A stretch of 41,597 bases of DNA, from the NCBI GenBank assembly GCA_025922715.1, contig JAICHH010000002.1, forward strand, positions 1 through 41,597. Direction: 5' to 3'. The notes under the pieces were generated by a model. The model searched no databases, was not told the DNA's origin, and was given only the letters and a program-made list of their open reading frames with translations. Position 1 is the first letter of the stretch. Each line of letters begins with the position of its first letter. Source of the DNA: Nitrososphaeraceae archaeon (lineage in GTDB: Archaea > Thermoproteota > Nitrososphaeria > Nitrososphaerales > Nitrososphaeraceae). Positions 8,269-17,053 of this stretch are shown piece by piece. Both the position numbers and the translations under genes were made by a program.

Positions 8269-8862
8269 ATGACAAATAGTAGAGTACAAAAAACTGGAAC
8301 AATAAATAAAAATAAAATTGAGAAATTAATTAGACAGCTGTTGATCGAATTAGGAGAGAATCCTAATAGAGAAGGATTAATAGGAACACCAAAACGTATT
8401 GCTGAAATGTACGAAGAAATTTTCTCTGGATATAAAATGAATTCAGAATTAGATGTTAGTTTTAGTGAAGAAACTAATGCGATAATAGCTAGAGATATAC
8501 AATTTTATAGCATGTGTGAACATCATATGCTTCCTTTCTATGGAAGAATTCATATTGCATATGTTCCAAATGGCAAAGTATTTGGACTGTCAAAATTAGT
8601 TAGATTAGCTGAAAAATACTCAAGAAGAATGCAAATTCAGGAACGATTAACAACTGAAATAGCAAATGAAATATCTAAAAGAGGAGTTAGCGGAGTAATT
8701 GTTATAGCTGAAGGAGAACATCTTTGTATGAAGATGAGAGGAGTTAGAAATAATAATTCAATAATTACTATAGCATACAGAGGAGTATTTGAAGAAAAAG
8801 GGATAAGAGAAAATATTCTTAATTTAATTTATACTAGACAAAATAATATAATTAATTTATAA
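8269..8862 (+). CDS. folE: GTP cyclohydrolase I (type IA)
   Basis: Makes 7,8-dihydroneopterin triphosphate from GTP, the first step toward preQ0/archaeosine (and pterins). The 197 residues carry the zinc ligands C83 and H86 in MCEHHMLPF and C153 in HLCMKMRGV, both diagnostic of the FolE family. The substrate segment GLSKLVRLAEKYSRR is present. It lies seven bases after queE in the rfcS-queC-queE-folE run, supporting a role in tRNA modification. FolE1 is less common in archaea than MptA, so its placement with queC and queE is informative. Confidence 0.94.
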   Translation: MTNSRVQKTGTINKNKIEKLIRQLLIELGENPNREGLIGTPKRIAEMYEEIFSGYKMNSELDVSFSEETNAIIARDIQFYSMCEHHMLPFYGRIHIAYVPNGKVFGLSKLVRLAEKYSRRMQIQERLTTEIANEISKRGVSGVIVIAEGEHLCMKMRGVRNNNSIITIAYRGVFEEKGIRENILNLIYTRQNNIINL

Positions 8863-8984
8863 AAATAAGAAATACTTAAAATATTAATCACAATAAAACA
8901 AAAAGTTTATTTTTTATTTATATTTACATAATATTTTTATAATGAAAGGCTTATAATGAAGTAAATTTTCTATAGGTAAGAAGA

Positions 8985-9254
8985 ATGGCTGACGCGAACT
9001 TTAGGGTCCAGTCTCATAAGTTTACTCAAGACAATATTCAAGCTACATTAGTTTGTTCAAAATGTGATGAGATATTTTCCAAGGAATTTTTATTGGATCT
9101 GGAAGGACAAACCATAGAATTTAGATGCCCTGTTTGTGGAGTTTCAGGTGAAGCTGATTTACCTTATAAAACAGCAGAAGAAAGAGAAGAATTTGATGAT
9201 GATTTAGATGAAGTAGAAGAAGATACATTTGACGAATTTGAGGAAGATTATTAG
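8985..9254 (+). CDS. Zinc-ribbon protein with acidic tail (89 aa)
   Basis: A small protein with two Cys pairs, VCSKCDEIF and FRCPVCGV, about 25 residues apart, which form a standard four-Cys zinc ribbon. The last 25 residues are almost all Asp/Glu (DDDLDEVEED and so on). This combination suggests interaction with basic partners or nucleic-acid-binding machinery, but no specific family is recognised. The upstream spacer has TATA-like AT runs, so it probably has its own promoter. Composition is clearly coding. Confidence 0.8.
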   Translation: MADANFRVQSHKFTQDNIQATLVCSKCDEIFSKEFLLDLEGQTIEFRCPVCGVSGEADLPYKTAEEREEFDDDLDEVEEDTFDEFEEDY

Positions 9255-9314
9255 AGGATCTAATAAATGCAATATTTATTACATATGTTATTTTTCAATT
9301 TAAATTATTGATAT

Positions 9315-9441
9315 ATGCAAATCTGTCAAAAATGTAAAAATGTCAGATTCTATTCGTTAAATTTTAATTTCTCAATCAATTTGTAATGAGTGTTATTTAT
9401 TAATAAAAGAAAAAGAATTTATGGAAAATAGAAATAGCTAA
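9315..9441 (+). pseudogene. Frameshifted small zinc-ribbon gene
   Basis: From ATG 9315 the frame gives MQICQKCKNVRFYSLNFNF, with one CxxC, then runs into TAA. Shifting by one base within the TCAATCAAT stretch near 9380 opens a frame giving SICNECYLLIKEKEFMENRN and a stop at 9439-9441. Joined, these make a 41-residue CxxC-x15-CxxC zinc ribbon broken by one extra base. The direct TCAA repeat at the break fits a slip during replication, or a sequencing error. Function of the intact form is unknown. Confidence 0.5.
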
Positions 9442-9484
9442 TGAAAACTAAGCTTAATTTTACTTATTATTATGTATTTAAATT

Positions 9485-9901
9485 TTAGAATTTCGCACCA
9501 CATTTTGTGCAGAATTTAGAATCAGTTCTAAGTTTATTACCACATTCAATACAAAATTTTGATTCTGGTTTTGTAGAATATTCAATATTTTTAGAAAATG
9601 ATGATTCTGTTTTGTTAAACATATCAGTTATTGCTCCTGTGGGTTTGAAAGTTTCATCAATATCAGGTAAAAGATCTGAAAAATTGATAGGTTTCTCATC
9701 TGATTGGCTTTGCTCTTCATTTTCTTTGTCTCTTGTTTGTAGATAAAGTATAATTCGAGATACTTCCTCACCATTATTTTCAACAATTTCCGCTAACCAT
9801 ACTGCAAATTTTTTAAGTGTCATTTCAGGTGTAGAAAAAGTCAAAGTATGAGTAGACATATATTCTTCTGCTGCTGACTTACCATCAAATACTTTCATCA
9901 T
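9485..9901 (-). CDS. Protein with C-terminal double-CxxC zinc ribbon (138 aa)
   Basis: The N-terminal half is helical (MTLKKFAVWLAEIVENNGEE). A low-complexity charged linker follows. The C-terminus is a zinc-ribbon domain of the YfgJ/zf-ribbon_3 style: FCIECGNKLRTDSKFCTKCG. This ribbon is often an accessory module on membrane or regulatory proteins. It lies 27 bp downstream of the gene at 9929-10513, which ends in the same kind of ribbon, so the two are probably an operon. Exact role unknown. Confidence 0.8.
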   Translation of the reverse strand: MMKVFDGKSAAEEYMSTHTLTFSTPEMTLKKFAVWLAEIVENNGEEVSRIILYLQTRDKENEEQSQSDEKPINFSDLLPDIDETFKPTGAITDMFNKTESSFSKNIEYSTKPESKFCIECGNKLRTDSKFCTKCGAKF

Positions 9902-9928
9902 GAATAAAAGGTTATAACTTGTTTTTAA

Positions 9929-10513
9929 TTATTGCGAATTACCACATTTGCTACAAAATTTTGCTTTTGTTGGAATTAAGACTCCACAAACTATACAATT
10001 TTTAAATGTTTTATTATCTTTTAATGAATCTACTTCTGATGTAGTTATATCTTGAGATGGTTTTTCTATTTCTAAATCAACAGGTTTAAGGGTTGGTTCT
10101 ATTGATGATGAAGAATATTGTTGTTGACTACCACTACCTTGAACACGGCTATTTTCTAAACCACCAACTGAACCTCCACCACCACCACCAACAAATCCGC
10201 CAATCCCAAAACCTACAGAAGAGCTCGTATTCGAGTTAGGGTCTGCAATACCGCCAGTAGGATTTTTAAGTAACTTTCCTTTATCAATTGCGGATTTTAT
10301 TTCTAATATGACCTTGATAGCTAGAAAATTCATTGCAGAACTCGCAATTAGATATTTTCCAATACTTGAGAAATATTCTTTCTCATTCATTTTACCTTGT
10401 TTATAACGTTGTGTAGAATCAATAAGCGTTTCATACGCATTTTGAGTATCAGTAATTAATTGTTTTAATTTTTCAGTCAATCCACCGAGCGTATCAACCC
10501 CAAAAGAGGACAT
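9929..10513 (-). CDS. Helical, Gly-rich protein with C-terminal zinc ribbon (194 aa)
   Basis: Residues 1-80 form helices (LTEKLKQLITDTQNAYETLI and onward). A Gly-rich flexible stretch follows around 100-120 (GFGIGGFVGGGGGGSVGG), then a Ser/Gln-rich linker. The final 25 residues are a CxxC/CxxC ribbon (NCIVCGVLIPTKAKFCSKCG). No membrane segment or enzyme motif is visible. It shares its terminal ribbon type and operon with the next gene, so the pair may form one complex. That is inference from context only. Confidence 0.8.
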   Translation of the reverse strand: MSSFGVDTLGGLTEKLKQLITDTQNAYETLIDSTQRYKQGKMNEKEYFSSIGKYLIASSAMNFLAIKVILEIKSAIDKGKLLKNPTGGIADPNSNTSSSVGFGIGGFVGGGGGGSVGGLENSRVQGSGSQQQYSSSSIEPTLKPVDLEIEKPSQDITTSEVDSLKDNKTFKNCIVCGVLIPTKAKFCSKCGNSQ

Positions 10514-10625
10514 TATATAAAATACTGTTAGTTTGGGTTTAATAAAGTTTGAAAAAGATATAGGAAAAATAAATATTATATCTTAAGCAAGATAGATTCA
10601 AAATAAATTTCAGTATTGTTAATAT

Positions 10626-10775
10626 TTAAACATTCGTTAATGTTAAAAGATAAACATAGAATAGAGGATTTTCTTTTTTAATTTGACGATACCACTTTTT
10701 TCTAGAATAATGGGAGCATTTTGAGATATTATATATAATTCTCGTCTCATGTGGATAGCTTTTTTCAGCATGCAT
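10626..10775 (-). CDS. Possible small basic protein (49 aa)
   Basis: ATG 10775 to TAA 10626 on the minus strand. The product is varied in composition rather than repetitive: MHAEKSYPHETRIIY at the start, then KCSHYSRKKWYRQIKKENP, rich in Lys, Arg, His and aromatic residues, with a hydrophobic end. It lies alone in an otherwise empty spacer. No domain recognised. I include it because its composition is unlike a chance ORF in such AT-rich DNA. Confidence 0.4.
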   Translation of the reverse strand: MHAEKSYPHETRIIYNISKCSHYSRKKWYRQIKKENPLFYVYLLTLTNV

Positions 10776-11373
10776 ATTTTATTATAAACATCAATCTATT
10801 TGTTATTTTATTGTTGAACTAATTATTTGATTTTTAAATGGTCACAGATTGATAATTATATTATCAGATATACAATCATGTGTATGTGTAGGATTATTTG
10901 ATTTACTATGACATTATAGTTTTGGATTTGACAGTTTTTTAGTCCATCCATGTATTACTTTCTTTCATTTATTCCTGTTCTTATATCATAGATAATATTT
11001 AAGCAATTAAAGAAAATGAATCAAATATAAGATAAATTATAGCATTAGGTATCCTATAGTTTTCAATTACTTTTTTATTATATTTGCTCTTGTATCAATT
11101 AAAGAAAATGATATTTTTATGTTATTCCACATAGAGAATTGTAAGAATAAATTGTATAAGTATAATTATGACTTTATTAATTAGTATTCTATTACCTCTG
11201 AAATTTTTTAAATTTTTTATTAAAACCTATAAGACGATAAAAATAGGAAAAAATGAATAAAATCATGTTAGAAAAACATACAAAATTATGTAATTGTTGA
11301 GTAAAAGGGATTGATGAAAGAAAAGAAATAATTTTTAAATGTAGGGAATGACAAAGTATATTTGAAGTATGTT
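10776..11373. other. AT-rich spacer without a recognisable gene
   Basis: No convincing ORF, RNA gene or repeat array. It lies between the minus-strand zinc-ribbon region and the plus-strand ribbon-helix-helix pair and presumably holds the promoter of the latter. Confidence 0.5.
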
Positions 11374-11904
11374 ATGAATGTTGACTCTAAACGAACAAAA
11401 CCACTGACTTTCCGAATAGAGACCAAAATATTAGAGAAAATTAGGGAAGAAGGAGGAAATAATCAAATAAGTGTCAGTAATTTTATTAATAAAATTTTAA
11501 AAAGATATGTAGAATGGGGTTCATATGAGTCCAAAGTAGGCATGATACCCATTCCAAAGTTACTAGTTGAGAAACTTTTTGAAAAAAGAAGTACACAAGA
11601 AATTATTGATTTAGCTATGAAGATAGGAAAAAATGAATTAGAAGACATATTATTATTTATGAACAAAAAAATAGATTGGGTTTTGTTTTTGAATTGGTTC
11701 GAGCTGAGACTACAAGATTCATCTATTGAAATTGTACACACAGTAGAAGAAAATAAACATACATTTATAATGAAGCATGGAATGGGAGAAAATTGGTCTC
11801 TTTATCACAAAACTATTTTTGAATTAATATCAAATGAGTATTCTAAAAATCCTGTAGAAATAAAATATAATAGTAGAATCATCTCAATAGAATTTTATGA
11901 ATAA
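11374..11904 (+). CDS. Ribbon-helix-helix-type protein, paralog A
   Basis: About 176 residues. The N-terminus reads PLTFRIETKILEKIREEG followed by VSNFINKILKRYVEW, the strand-helix-helix arrangement of CopG/Arc-type DNA-binding proteins. A unique C-terminal domain has KVGMIPIPK and HGMGENWSLYHKTIF, shared with the next gene. I start at ATG 11374 rather than TTG 11362 because this matches the paralog's N-terminal length. The two genes are a tandem duplication 78 bp apart. The C-terminal domain may sense a ligand, but no known fold is recognised. Confidence 0.8.
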   Translation: MNVDSKRTKPLTFRIETKILEKIREEGGNNQISVSNFINKILKRYVEWGSYESKVGMIPIPKLLVEKLFEKRSTQEIIDLAMKIGKNELEDILLFMNKKIDWVLFLNWFELRLQDSSIEIVHTVEENKHTFIMKHGMGENWSLYHKTIFELISNEYSKNPVEIKYNSRIISIEFYE

Positions 11905-11982
11905 TTAGAATTTTAATAGAAATTGTTTATTATATCAACAAAGACAAAAATTTATCTTTAATAAAATCGCCATATTACAAAC

Positions 11983-12525
11983 ATGGATGAACATAATGCT
12001 CAAGACAAAAGAAAGACAAGTACTTTTACATTAAGAATAGATGAAGATATTATAAAATCATTACAAAATGAATCACAACTTCAAGATATAAGTCTAAATA
12101 CTTTGATTAATAAAATTTTAAAAAGATATGTAGAATGGGATGCATATGAGCCCAAAGTAGGTATGATACCTATGGCTAAACCAGTTATAACAACTCTATT
12201 TAATATGATGAATGAAGAAGAAATATCAGATTTAGTTTCAAATTTTGGCAAAAATGTAGTTCAGGATATAGCTTATTTTATGAAAATGAAATCAGATCCA
12301 GATTCATTTTTAACATGGTTTGAGATTAGGATGAGAAGGTCTTTTGTAGAATTCAATCACCTTCAAGAAAATGATCATCATATATATGTCTTAAAACATG
12401 ATTTGGGATATAATTGGTCTTTCTATCACAAAAAAATATTAGAAAAAATTTTTAATGAAATTTTTAATAAACCTATTATAATAGCAATATCTGATTTTAT
12501 GCTTACAATTCAATTTGAAAGATAA
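11983..12525 (+). CDS. Ribbon-helix-helix-type protein, paralog B
   Basis: A 180-residue partner of the preceding gene with the same order: TFTLRIDEDIIKSLQNES and LNTLINKILKRYVEWDAYEP in the DNA-binding half, then VGMIPMAKP and HDLGYNWSFYHKKILE in the second half. The linker between the halves (KRYVEW..YE.KVGMIP) is nearly identical at protein level. The rest has diverged, so the duplication is not recent. The conserved His-x-x-Gly-x-x-Trp-Ser-x-Tyr-His motif is the best handle for finding the family. It probably regulates transcription and could pair with paralog A. Confidence 0.8.
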   Translation: MDEHNAQDKRKTSTFTLRIDEDIIKSLQNESQLQDISLNTLINKILKRYVEWDAYEPKVGMIPMAKPVITTLFNMMNEEEISDLVSNFGKNVVQDIAYFMKMKSDPDSFLTWFEIRMRRSFVEFNHLQENDHHIYVLKHDLGYNWSFYHKKILEKIFNEIFNKPIIIAISDFMLTIQFER

Positions 12526-12900
12526 ATTTAATAAATATCTTCAAGATTATTCATTGAAAAATTTATTCTTCATTCACAATTTCTAAAATTTTATAACTCT
12601 TACTTTTATATTACATTTATTATATTTAATTCACGATGTAAAATACGAATGAATAAGTTCCTATTTATTATAAATAAATTAAATCATGATTCTAATTTAA
12701 GTTTTAAAAGACATGAAAAAAGTTCTCTATATAAATTTATAATAATATAATGACATTGTCTTGATTAGTCTGTAATATTGCATCTTTAACTTACTAATAA
12801 ATAGAGTAGATAAAAGTATGTTCCTAACAAACTGATATGAATCTATAATAATTAATTTTCTTGAACTATATAATATTATGTTATCTAAAGAAAATAAGAT
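12526..12900. other. AT-rich spacer between convergent genes
   Basis: I see no ORF, RNA gene or strong hairpin. It separates the plus-strand paralog B from the minus-strand gene ending at 12901. Confidence 0.5.
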
Positions 12901-13593
12901 TTAAGAATAACTTAATCCATTATTACATAAGCCACAACTAATAGTATAACATATACAGTTATTATCATTTAATCTAACATTTTGAAATGTAATAGGATAT
13001 TCATTCTTATAACCATCTTTATTGGGAATTAGTACATTATGAGGGAAAAATGTAATTGACTCTGAATCATTTTTATCTACTAAACCGAACATAAGTTGAG
13101 AAATCTCTGTTTGATATCTTATAGGATAAAGAAAATGGCCTGTTTTATTCCACCATTCAATTCCTGTAAATTGATTTAAGATTTTATAATCAAAATTTGT
13201 ATCTTTAATATTAAGATTAAATGTTTCTGATTTATTTATCGTTTGATCTGTTAATATAAAATTTATTTGGTAATTTTTTCGGTCTAGATGAATTATACGC
13301 TGGTAAGAATGATAAATTACAGGTAGAACATCCTTAAATCTATATCTATTTATACCCAAAAAAATTGCCTCAAAATAGTTTTGATTATCAAACTGACATA
13401 TGAGATTTAATTCAACTGAAAAATTTTGAATATTAAATAATTCTAGCAAATATAGCATCCAAGATTTATTAGGTATTTGATTTCCTAAATCTTTTTCTAG
13501 TTTTATTATATCAGATATAGCTACAACATTTATCGGAAAATATAATTTACTATTATTAATCACTCTACAAAATGATCCTAACCAATAATGCAA
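12901..13593 (-). CDS. Unrecognised 230-aa protein with Cys-rich C-terminus
   Basis: No known domain. The body has many aromatic residues and alternating strands, suggesting a beta-rich soluble fold. No signal peptide is evident. The extreme C-terminus has a dense Cys group, NNCICYTISCGLCNNG (C-x-C-x4-C-x2-C), which could bind metal or form disulfides. The track start is TTG at 13593, but the frame remains open upstream without an ATG, so the N-terminus is uncertain. The G+C content is very low. It could be lineage-specific or acquired. Coding status is fairly secure from its length. Confidence 0.6.
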   Translation of the reverse strand: MHYWLGSFCRVINNSKLYFPINVVAISDIIKLEKDLGNQIPNKSWMLYLLELFNIQNFSVELNLICQFDNQNYFEAIFLGINRYRFKDVLPVIYHSYQRIIHLDRKNYQINFILTDQTINKSETFNLNIKDTNFDYKILNQFTGIEWWNKTGHFLYPIRYQTEISQLMFGLVDKNDSESITFFPHNVLIPNKDGYKNEYPITFQNVRLNDNNCICYTISCGLCNNGLSYS

Positions 13594-13776
13594 TAATATT
13601 ATACTTGAACTATAATTAATTAATATATCTTTATAAGCTATTAAAATTTTTTATATATACATAATTAATATATGAAATACAATAATAAATTCATAATGTC
13701 AAGATAAAAATAATGATTATTAACATGATAGAGAAAAAGTGAAAAAATATTTTAATGTGTGAAATCAATAATAATA

Positions 13777-14061
13777 CTAATCAATCTCTTCAATATCATT
13801 ACTGAAAAAATAACACATTGTAGATTCAGAATTTCGATTTTCAAATCTATATATCCGGCAATCTGAAATTTCATAAGATTTTGAGTTTTGAACATTCAAC
13901 AATAATTGATATTTAGGAATTTCAGAAATAGATTCATTTATTTTTCTTGTTATTTCTATAAGAATCGGATCGGATGATGAGGTAAGAAAATGTCCTTCGT
14001 ATCTGGCAGTTTTACTAGGAAAAAAGAAAAAATCTTGAACATTCAAAATCCTATTTACCAT
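13777..14061 (-). CDS. Unrecognised small protein (94 aa)
   Basis: ATG at 14061. The sequence is mixed alpha/beta, with ILIEITRKINESISEIPKYQ in the middle and ISDCRIYRF towards the end. No metal motif, signal peptide or membrane segment is visible. It lies 183 bp upstream of the 12901-13593 gene on the same strand, so they may be a unit. No function can be offered. Confidence 0.55.
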   Translation of the reverse strand: MVNRILNVQDFFFFPSKTARYEGHFLTSSSDPILIEITRKINESISEIPKYQLLLNVQNSKSYEISDCRIYRFENRNSESTMCYFFSNDIEEID

Positions 14062-14187
14062 AAAAAAATTAAGTAATCTTACTTATTTAAATCATAACAA
14101 AAATATCCGTTATTTACTTCCAACTATAATTTCTATACTGATATCTAAATAATCGATAATTATTATATATAACAATTATCTTAAACT

Positions 14188-14354
14188 ATGAAAAATAGAA
14201 ACTCTAACGGTAATAATAATTTGTAAAACTATCAATTCTTTCTGGTTTTATTTTGATTATTATTCTAATCTCATTTGGAGTTCTATATGGATACTTTTCT
14301 CTTCTTAGATATCGTTTGAATAATTTATCCATAAATTTTCTGCTGCTTCAGTAG
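14188..14354 (+). pseudogene. Possible frameshifted one-TM protein
   Basis: ATG 14188 opens a short polar frame (MKNRNSNGNNN) that stops within an AAT run. The neighbouring frame, from about 14220, gives VKLSILSGFILIIILISFGV, a clear membrane helix, and then YGYFSLLRYRLNNLSINF to TAG 14352-14354. A slip in the AATAATAAT triplets would join them into a 55-residue one-span membrane protein. It could also be chance, since T-rich DNA encodes hydrophobic residues. Confidence 0.3.
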
Positions 14355-14824
14355 TTTTTTTTCTATTACTTTTCCCCGAAATGATACCATATTGTATCTG
14401 GTTATTTGTATCACACTATATCACATATAAATAATTCACACAATTTTCATGTCTATTTTTTATTTAATTCTACATGTTGTTTTATTTACTAAATTAGATC
14501 ATCTTTAGAATCTATTCAAACTATGGATTACTATGTAGAACCATCTTCCATCAAAATGATTAATGAAGAAAAATTTTTCCATTTAGTAACTTTAAATCAT
14601 CCAAATTTTACTGATGTTTTCATTGTTATTATAATTTAATTCAGATACAACTATAATTTATTTTTTATTTTTTACATTGTTATCTTTAATAACTTTATTA
14701 TTAATTTTAAAATAGAGAGAAAATAGAGAAGAATTAGAAATTTATTTTACTATTCATTTTATATATAATAAATTATTTAAAAGTATTAATAAATAAAAAC
14801 TTAAATTTGTCTATTAATTGCAAA
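14355..14824. other. AT-rich spacer upstream of the subtilase
   Basis: The only ORF of note is 14523-14639 (38 aa, ending FTDVFIVIII), which I do not regard as proven. The last 120 bp is almost pure A/T and should contain the subtilase promoter. Confidence 0.4.
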
Positions 14825-16201
14825 ATGAATTTTCAGTATAATTTTAGAAGGAACTTTTTAGTAATGATTACTGTATGTGGAATCTTTTTAGTTATTCCTC
14901 TGTTCGGAAATACATACGCAGATGATAATTTTGAGAAACAATTTCTTTTTAATTATTTTTATAATAATCAAAATATTGATAATCGTTATTTAGAAAGTAA
15001 TAATATAATACCTAATCAATTTATTATATATCTTCAAGATAATAAAGAAGAAAATAATTCGATAGATCCAGTTGAATTTTATAATTCTGAATTGAAAGAT
15101 ACAGGAACTGAATTATTATACGTCTACTATAATGTAGTAAAAGGATTAGCAATAAAGATTCCTAATGAAAAAGTTTTAGAGCAATTGAAAAATAATCCAT
15201 TGGTAGAATATATGGGAAATGATAGGAAAATATCAGCTTTTATAGATACACATATTGAAAATCAAATTATACCCGAAAGTGTAGATAGAGTAGATGGTGA
15301 AAGTTTAAACACTATTGGTATTAACTCGAATTTTGTTGATGCAGATATAGCAATTTTAGACACTGGAATAGATTTAGATCATGCTGATCTAAATGTATTT
15401 CATGAAAGATCATTTATTCCAGGAACAATTAATGCTGATGATGACCACGGTCACGGTACGCATCTTGCCGGAGTTGCAGCTGCTAAAGATAATTCTTTTG
15501 GCATTGTTGGTATTGCTCCTGGAGCTAGATTATGGGCTATTAAAGTACTTGAAAGCTCAGGAATGGGAGAAATTTCTACTCTAATAAAAGGACTAGACTA
15601 CATTAATCAAAATCAAAATCAAGTTGACGTTGCAGTTTTAAGTTTAGGTTGTGAGTGTGAATCAGGCGCATTAGACATTGCAATAAATAATTCAATAAAA
15701 GCGGGTATTACCATTGTAGTTGCTGCAGGTAATGAAGGAAAAGATGCTGGAACTTTTACACCAGCGAATAATCCGGAGGTAATAACCGTATCTGCAATAG
15801 CCGATACTGATGGAAAATGTGGAGGTAAGGGACCATCAACGCCCTATGGTGCTGATGACATGCTGGCAAGTTTTAGTAATTATGGTGATGTCGTAGATAT
15901 ATCAGCACCTGGTGTAGATATATATTCTACTTTTAAATCAAATTCATATACAAAATTAACTGGTACAAGTATGGCCGCTCCTCATGTTGCTGGAGCAGCA
16001 GCATTGTACATAAGTTTACATCCAGAAGCATCTCCAAATGATGTCAAAAGTTATCTTATAACTTCAGGCACAAATTTTTCGGATTTGTGTGATGGTAATG
16101 GTCACGGTTATTTTGTTGGAGATAAAGATAATTTTCATGAACCTCTGTTATATATAGGCACAAATAAAATTAACTCATTTAATCTTGTAGAGCAATATTA
16201 A
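14825..16201 (+). CDS. Exported subtilisin-like serine protease (S8)
   Basis: A secreted protease. From ATG 14825 (458 residues) the N-terminus has basic residues, a hydrophobic run and a likely cleavage after NTYA. An I9-type propeptide follows, then the S8 catalytic domain. Numbered from this start, the catalytic residues are D179 (AILDTGID), H210 (DHGHGTHLAG) and S382 (GTSMAAPHVAG), with the oxyanion Asn at about 303 (AAGNEG). The TTG at 14807 is six residues upstream and less likely. It ends on a TTAA shared with the stop of the convergent small exported gene. Confidence 0.93.
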   Translation: MNFQYNFRRNFLVMITVCGIFLVIPLFGNTYADDNFEKQFLFNYFYNNQNIDNRYLESNNIIPNQFIIYLQDNKEENNSIDPVEFYNSELKDTGTELLYVYYNVVKGLAIKIPNEKVLEQLKNNPLVEYMGNDRKISAFIDTHIENQIIPESVDRVDGESLNTIGINSNFVDADIAILDTGIDLDHADLNVFHERSFIPGTINADDDHGHGTHLAGVAAAKDNSFGIVGIAPGARLWAIKVLESSGMGEISTLIKGLDYINQNQNQVDVAVLSLGCECESGALDIAINNSIKAGITIVVAAGNEGKDAGTFTPANNPEVITVSAIADTDGKCGGKGPSTPYGADDMLASFSNYGDVVDISAPGVDIYSTFKSNSYTKLTGTSMAAPHVAGAAALYISLHPEASPNDVKSYLITSGTNFSDLCDGNGHGYFVGDKDNFHEPLLYIGTNKINSFNLVEQY

Positions 16202-16434
16202 ACTGGAGGAAGAGATTCTGGACATACCTGTATACATACCTTTTCACTTGGACACTTGGGCATAACACATGTTTCTGAAGAGTTTTTGGGTTCTGTTTTA
16301 TTGATCATAGGTATATTAGTTTCATTAAAAGATGTATGATTATTAGATACTTCAGCTGTAATACCCAAGGAAGTGATTACCGTTATACTAATAATAAATA
16401 AAATTATAATAATATAACCCAAATGCACATACAT
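16198..16434 (-). CDS. Small exported or membrane-anchored Cys protein (78 aa)
   Basis: An N-terminal hydrophobic segment (HLGYIIIILFIISITVITSLG) serves as signal peptide or anchor. A Thr/Asn-rich linker with several N-glycosylation-type NxS/T sites follows, then a short Cys cluster CVMPKCPSEKVCIQVCP. The four cysteines could form two disulfides outside the cell. It converges on the subtilase gene, and their stop codons overlap as TTAA. No family recognised. Confidence 0.6.
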   Translation of the reverse strand: MYVHLGYIIIILFIISITVITSLGITAEVSNNHTSFNETNIPMINKTEPKNSSETCVMPKCPSEKVCIQVCPESLPPV

Positions 16435-17053
16435 ACAATAGAGTAAACATGTTATATTTAAAAATTTATTAAGTTGTTAATAATTATAAATTTTCATATA
16501 CATTAAAAGTTAAATCAAGATAGGAATTCAGAATTGTTATTTATATAAATATTAAATACATTATATCTGTGATATAGCACATCATATAGACCACTCTCAC
16601 TTTCAATGTTGAACAAACAACAATTAAAATATGTAAAATCAGCACATTATATTGTCATAGAAAAGTCAATTAATACTTACAGGATTGCAACACATTTTAC
16701 TTATTACAATAAATCGACATGAGGAAAGAGTTATAGAATGTTTATCGACAGGTTAAATACTATTACATTAGAAGAAAATAATTTTCTATTCTATATTATA
16801 TATATGTACTAGACATATATACACTGAAAGATTCAACAGTATTCAAGATAACAATGCATTAAAATACTATATCAATAAGCAAAACGACGAAAAAATACAT
16901 TAATTTATCAATTGGTAAGGACTTTCTAAAACAACTAACCTTTATCATCAAGAGCAGTAAAACATCAAGTCAGGTTCTGACAATATAGATTTTCTAATAT
17001 AAATTGTGAGATTGATTAAATTCATATTACACTTTATTAATTAAATAGTAAAA
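16435..17053. other. Divergent spacer with a palindrome
   Basis: No gene is seen. The notable element is a perfect inverted repeat, TATATATGT at 16799-16807 and ACATATATA at 16813-16821, with a five-base loop. It lies about 230 bp before htrA and may be an operator or a chance AT palindrome. Confidence 0.45.

Noticed and set aside
14523..14639. 38-aa ORF in the spacer upstream of the subtilase
   Set aside because: No motif, and the end is a plain hydrophobic run expected from T-rich DNA.
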